Source: Glacieibacterium sp038211965 (GTDB lineage: Bacteria; Pseudomonadota; Alphaproteobacteria; Sphingomonadales; Sphingomonadaceae). From it: a stretch of 17,428 nt of DNA. The notes beneath the pieces are model-generated. The model was not told where the DNA came from. It did not search any database and was given only the letters and a program-made list of their open reading frames with translations. Positions 15,626-17,428 of this stretch are shown here, in pieces (position 1 is the stretch's first letter; each line of letters begins with the position of its first letter). The stretch is from assembly GCA_038211965.1 (NCBI GenBank), contig JBBQVB010000046.1, positions 1-17,428 on the forward strand, read 5' to 3'. The translations under genes were made by a program, and so were the position numbers.

Positions 15626-16399
15626 TCACGCGTGCACGTCCACGGTGATGACGCTCAGCGTCGCGCCGCTCTCGCCATCGACGATCAAGCCTTGATAGCG
15701 TCCGGGCGGCTGATCGACGGGGACGCCGACGATGATCCGCAAGCCGCCCGCCGGTGTCGCGCCGAAGCCGACACGCTCGATCGGCGGCAAGTCGGTGGAC
15801 GCCCCGATCGGGTTCAGCGCGCACGCGACCGGATGGATGGGCCGGGCCTGCGGCGACAGCGGGGTTGCGGTGCCGCTCGCGTTCGTCGAACCCCGGATCT
15901 CGACCGCGATCGATACCGGTTCGGCAGGCGGTGCCGGAGGCATTGCTGCGGGGGGCTGATGACCCTGATGACCCTGGTGCCCCTGGCTCTGCAATGCAGC
16001 CTGCAGGTCAGGGTCGCGAACGGCGGCTGCAAGCAGATCGAACCACGTCGTGCTGAGCTCGCGCGACAGGCCCACCAGGCGCTTGCCGAGCTTGTTCAAG
16101 TCCTGCGTCGCCTCGCCGAGCTTGTAGCGATTCGCGCTATACGCGTCGGCGGCGGCGCGGCCCTGGCGCAGGTTTTCGTTGATCACGTCGTAACCCGCGC
16201 GCACGGCCTCGCCGACCAGTCCGCTGATCTCGGTTTGGATGTCGGAATGATTCGGAGACGGCGGCGGGGACACGCCTTGCCCCTGCGCCTGTGCCGGCTC
16301 GTCTAACGGCGGCGTGAAGGCATCGAGACTGCGTTTCGAGCCGGTCCGTCCTGTATCGGGACGGAACTTGCGGCGGGGGTAGTCGTCGTCGGTCAGCAT
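15626..16399 (-). CDS. Unrecognised 257-residue protein of the isoprenoid operon
   Basis: I do not recognise this family. Residues 1-50 are polar and Pro-rich, likely disordered. Residues 53-138 look wholly helical and amphipathic (for example EAVRAGYDVINENLRQG, then NKLGKRLVGLSREL, then WFDLLAAAV), loosely reminiscent of phasin-type surface proteins of storage granules. A GHQGHQGHQ repeat (140-148) and a Pro/Ala linker follow. Residues 160-257 look beta-rich and end in an immunoglobulin-like pattern (PPGRYQGLIVDGESG, then alternating Val). There is no signal peptide or membrane span. The start at 16399 has AGGAG 7 bases upstream, the best ribosome binding site in the operon. It begins 18 bases after the FAD enzyme stop and ends at the prenyl synthase start, so it is probably co-expressed with both. 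A scaffold or lipid-surface role is speculation. Confidence 0.85.
   Translation of the reverse strand: MLTDDDYPRRKFRPDTGRTGSKRSLDAFTPPLDEPAQAQGQGVSPPPSPNHSDIQTEISGLVGEAVRAGYDVINENLRQGRAAADAYSANRYKLGEATQDLNKLGKRLVGLSRELSTTWFDLLAAAVRDPDLQAALQSQGHQGHQGHQPPAAMPPAPPAEPVSIAVEIRGSTNASGTATPLSPQARPIHPVACALNPIGASTDLPPIERVGFGATPAGGLRIIVGVPVDQPPGRYQGLIVDGESGATLSVITVDVHA
15956..15982 (-). repeat. Threefold 9-base tandem repeat encoding Gly-His-Gln
   Basis: Three tandem 9-base units encode GHQGHQGHQ in the linker between the helical and beta-rich halves of the 257-residue protein. The units differ at few bases. Copy number may vary between strains. Confidence 0.8.
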
Positions 16400-16417
16400 G
16401 ATTGACTCCTGTCGCCG

Positions 16418-17428
16418 CTAGGGGTGGTCGAAACCGATGATATCCTCGAGGCGCGGAGAACCCGACAGCGCGTGCGCCGCCAGGCGTCCGGAAATCACCG
16501 CGGCCTCGGTGCAGCCTGAGTTGATGCCGCACGCCGTCCAGTCGCCGGCGATGGTCAGGTTGTCGTAGGTCCCGTCGAGCGGCGAAATGCGGTATTGGGT
16601 GCTGCCGGGTAACGACAGGACGTAGCGGTCGGACGGATTGACGTTGGCCCGCCAATATTGTGTCGCGAAGCGCGCCGGCCCGGTCGCCGCGCTGTCGGGA
16701 GCGATCAGCATGTTCCAGCGGAACCCGGATGCGTCATAGGCCCTCGGCCAGAAAGCCTGTGCAGCGCGTGCGAGATATAGTTCGGCGGCCTCGCGGACGT
16801 CTTCGTCGCGGCGGTTCGGATAACCGGTATCGGCGTCGTCGGGCGCCAGCGGCGGGTCCTTGAGGACGCTGCAGAAATATACCGCGGTCGCCGGTCGGTC
16901 GGGCCATGCCTCCTCGGGGATAACGTGCTCCATGTCGCACCAGGTCTCGAACGGCTTGTCGAACGACGTGATGATATGCGCCGGACTGTTCCAGCCAAGC
17001 GCGTCGAGTGGCTGATCGAGCCAGATCTGGAACGCCTGCGTCGCCGTCGTGCCGATCTTCGCGACCATGTCGCGCCAGCGCGGATCGTGCGCGACGAGTT
17101 CGGACGCGACGTGCGGGATCGCACCGACGCTCGTCCCCAGCACGACGAAATCAAAGTCGGTCGTGACGCAGAGACGGCGGGTTCCGACGCAGGGCCTCTC
17201 CCAGTGCGATTCGAAATCGATGCTTGCGAGCCCCCTGCCGCCATCGAGCTGTTCGAAGCGGGGCGAGGCAGGCCAGCAGCGGCGTCCCGCAACCTCGATC
17301 AACGGGCTATATTCGCCCGTGCATACCGCCGCCTGGACTTCGAAGTCGAGCGTCGCCACATGGCTGCGCGCGGAGTCGAGACCGACGTTGGTCAGGCGGT
17401 GAAAAAACTCGAACCGGACGCCGCGGGC
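16418..17428 (-). CDS. FAD-dependent desaturase/amine oxidase-like oxidoreductase, N-terminus cut by window edge
   Basis: The frame is open to the last base of the window, so the N-terminal FAD-binding Rossmann motif is not seen; 336 residues remain. The C-terminus has the flavin-binding signature of the amine oxidase/phytoene desaturase superfamily, NLTIAGDWTACGINSG followed by CTEAAVISGRLAAHAL. Segments such as GEYSPLIEVAGRRCWP, PFETWCDMEHVIP and TAVYFCSVLKDPP point to the COG3349-type branch of uncharacterised FAD/NAD-binding proteins, as I recall it. Such enzymes usually desaturate or oxidise lipids, carotenoids or amines. It is the most upstream visible gene of the isoprenoid operon, 18 bases before the next. 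An oxidative step on a prenyl product is plausible but unproven; more operon genes may lie upstream. Confidence 0.88.
   Translation of the reverse strand, partial: ARGVRFEFFHRLTNVGLDSARSHVATLDFEVQAAVCTGEYSPLIEVAGRRCWPASPRFEQLDGGRGLASIDFESHWERPCVGTRRLCVTTDFDFVVLGTSVGAIPHVASELVAHDPRWRDMVAKIGTTATQAFQIWLDQPLDALGWNSPAHIITSFDKPFETWCDMEHVIPEEAWPDRPATAVYFCSVLKDPPLAPDDADTGYPNRRDEDVREAAELYLARAAQAFWPRAYDASGFRWNMLIAPDSAATGPARFATQYWRANVNPSDRYVLSLPGSTQYRISPLDGTYDNLTIAGDWTACGINSGCTEAAVISGRLAAHALSGSPRLEDIIGFDHP

Noticed and set aside
15956..15982. Possible CRISPR-like or regulatory direct repeat
   Set aside because: The repeat is 9 bases, in frame, and encodes GHQ three times, so it is a coding tandem repeat.

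Overview
The window is GC-rich and densely coded. It looks like chromosomal DNA from an alphaproteobacterium, most likely a sphingomonad. That placement is inferred from base composition, the sequence style of GlpX and FdhD, and gene content; no rRNA or other phylogenetic marker is present. I see no tRNA, rRNA, CRISPR array, insertion sequence, integrase or phage gene.

Left part (1-7844), central carbon and formate/molybdenum metabolism. The 3' part of glpX (class II fructose-1,6-bisphosphatase) converges on a histidinol-dehydrogenase-family enzyme that resembles the sulfopropanediol dehydrogenase HpsN more than biosynthetic HisD. Across a 324-base gap lies a tight plus-strand cassette: a YdeP/FdhF-like molybdopterin oxidoreductase, fdhD (sulfur delivery to the molybdenum cofactor) and mobA (nucleotide attachment to the cofactor), joined by ATGA and GTGA overlaps. 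Converging on mobA is an OFA-family (oxalate/formate-type) MFS transporter. The four genes together suggest uptake or exchange of a small carboxylate, plausibly formate, and its oxidation. The transporter frame is broken by a G-rich low-complexity stretch with a 15-base homopolymer, which may be a sequencing or assembly error.

Middle part (8082-12266). A secreted, probably lipid-anchored CocE/NonD-type serine hydrolase lies downstream of a TetR-family regulator on the minus strand. Two similar AT-rich elements, one before each gene, are candidate operators for that regulator. Divergent from tetR is a class-V PLP enzyme of the cysteine-desulfurase-like family that lacks the usual catalytic cysteine.

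Right part (12485-17428), the most interesting region. Five minus-strand genes with overlaps or gaps of 20 bases or less form one apparent operon: an FAD-dependent desaturase/amine-oxidase-type enzyme (cut by the window edge), an unrecognised 257-residue protein with a helical half and a beta-rich half, an isoprenyl diphosphate synthase, a saccharopine-dehydrogenase-like Rossmann reductase, and an acetoacetate-decarboxylase-like protein. This resembles a small isoprenoid-lipid pathway that I cannot match to any characterised one. The last gene has visibly lower GC than the others and may have been recruited separately.
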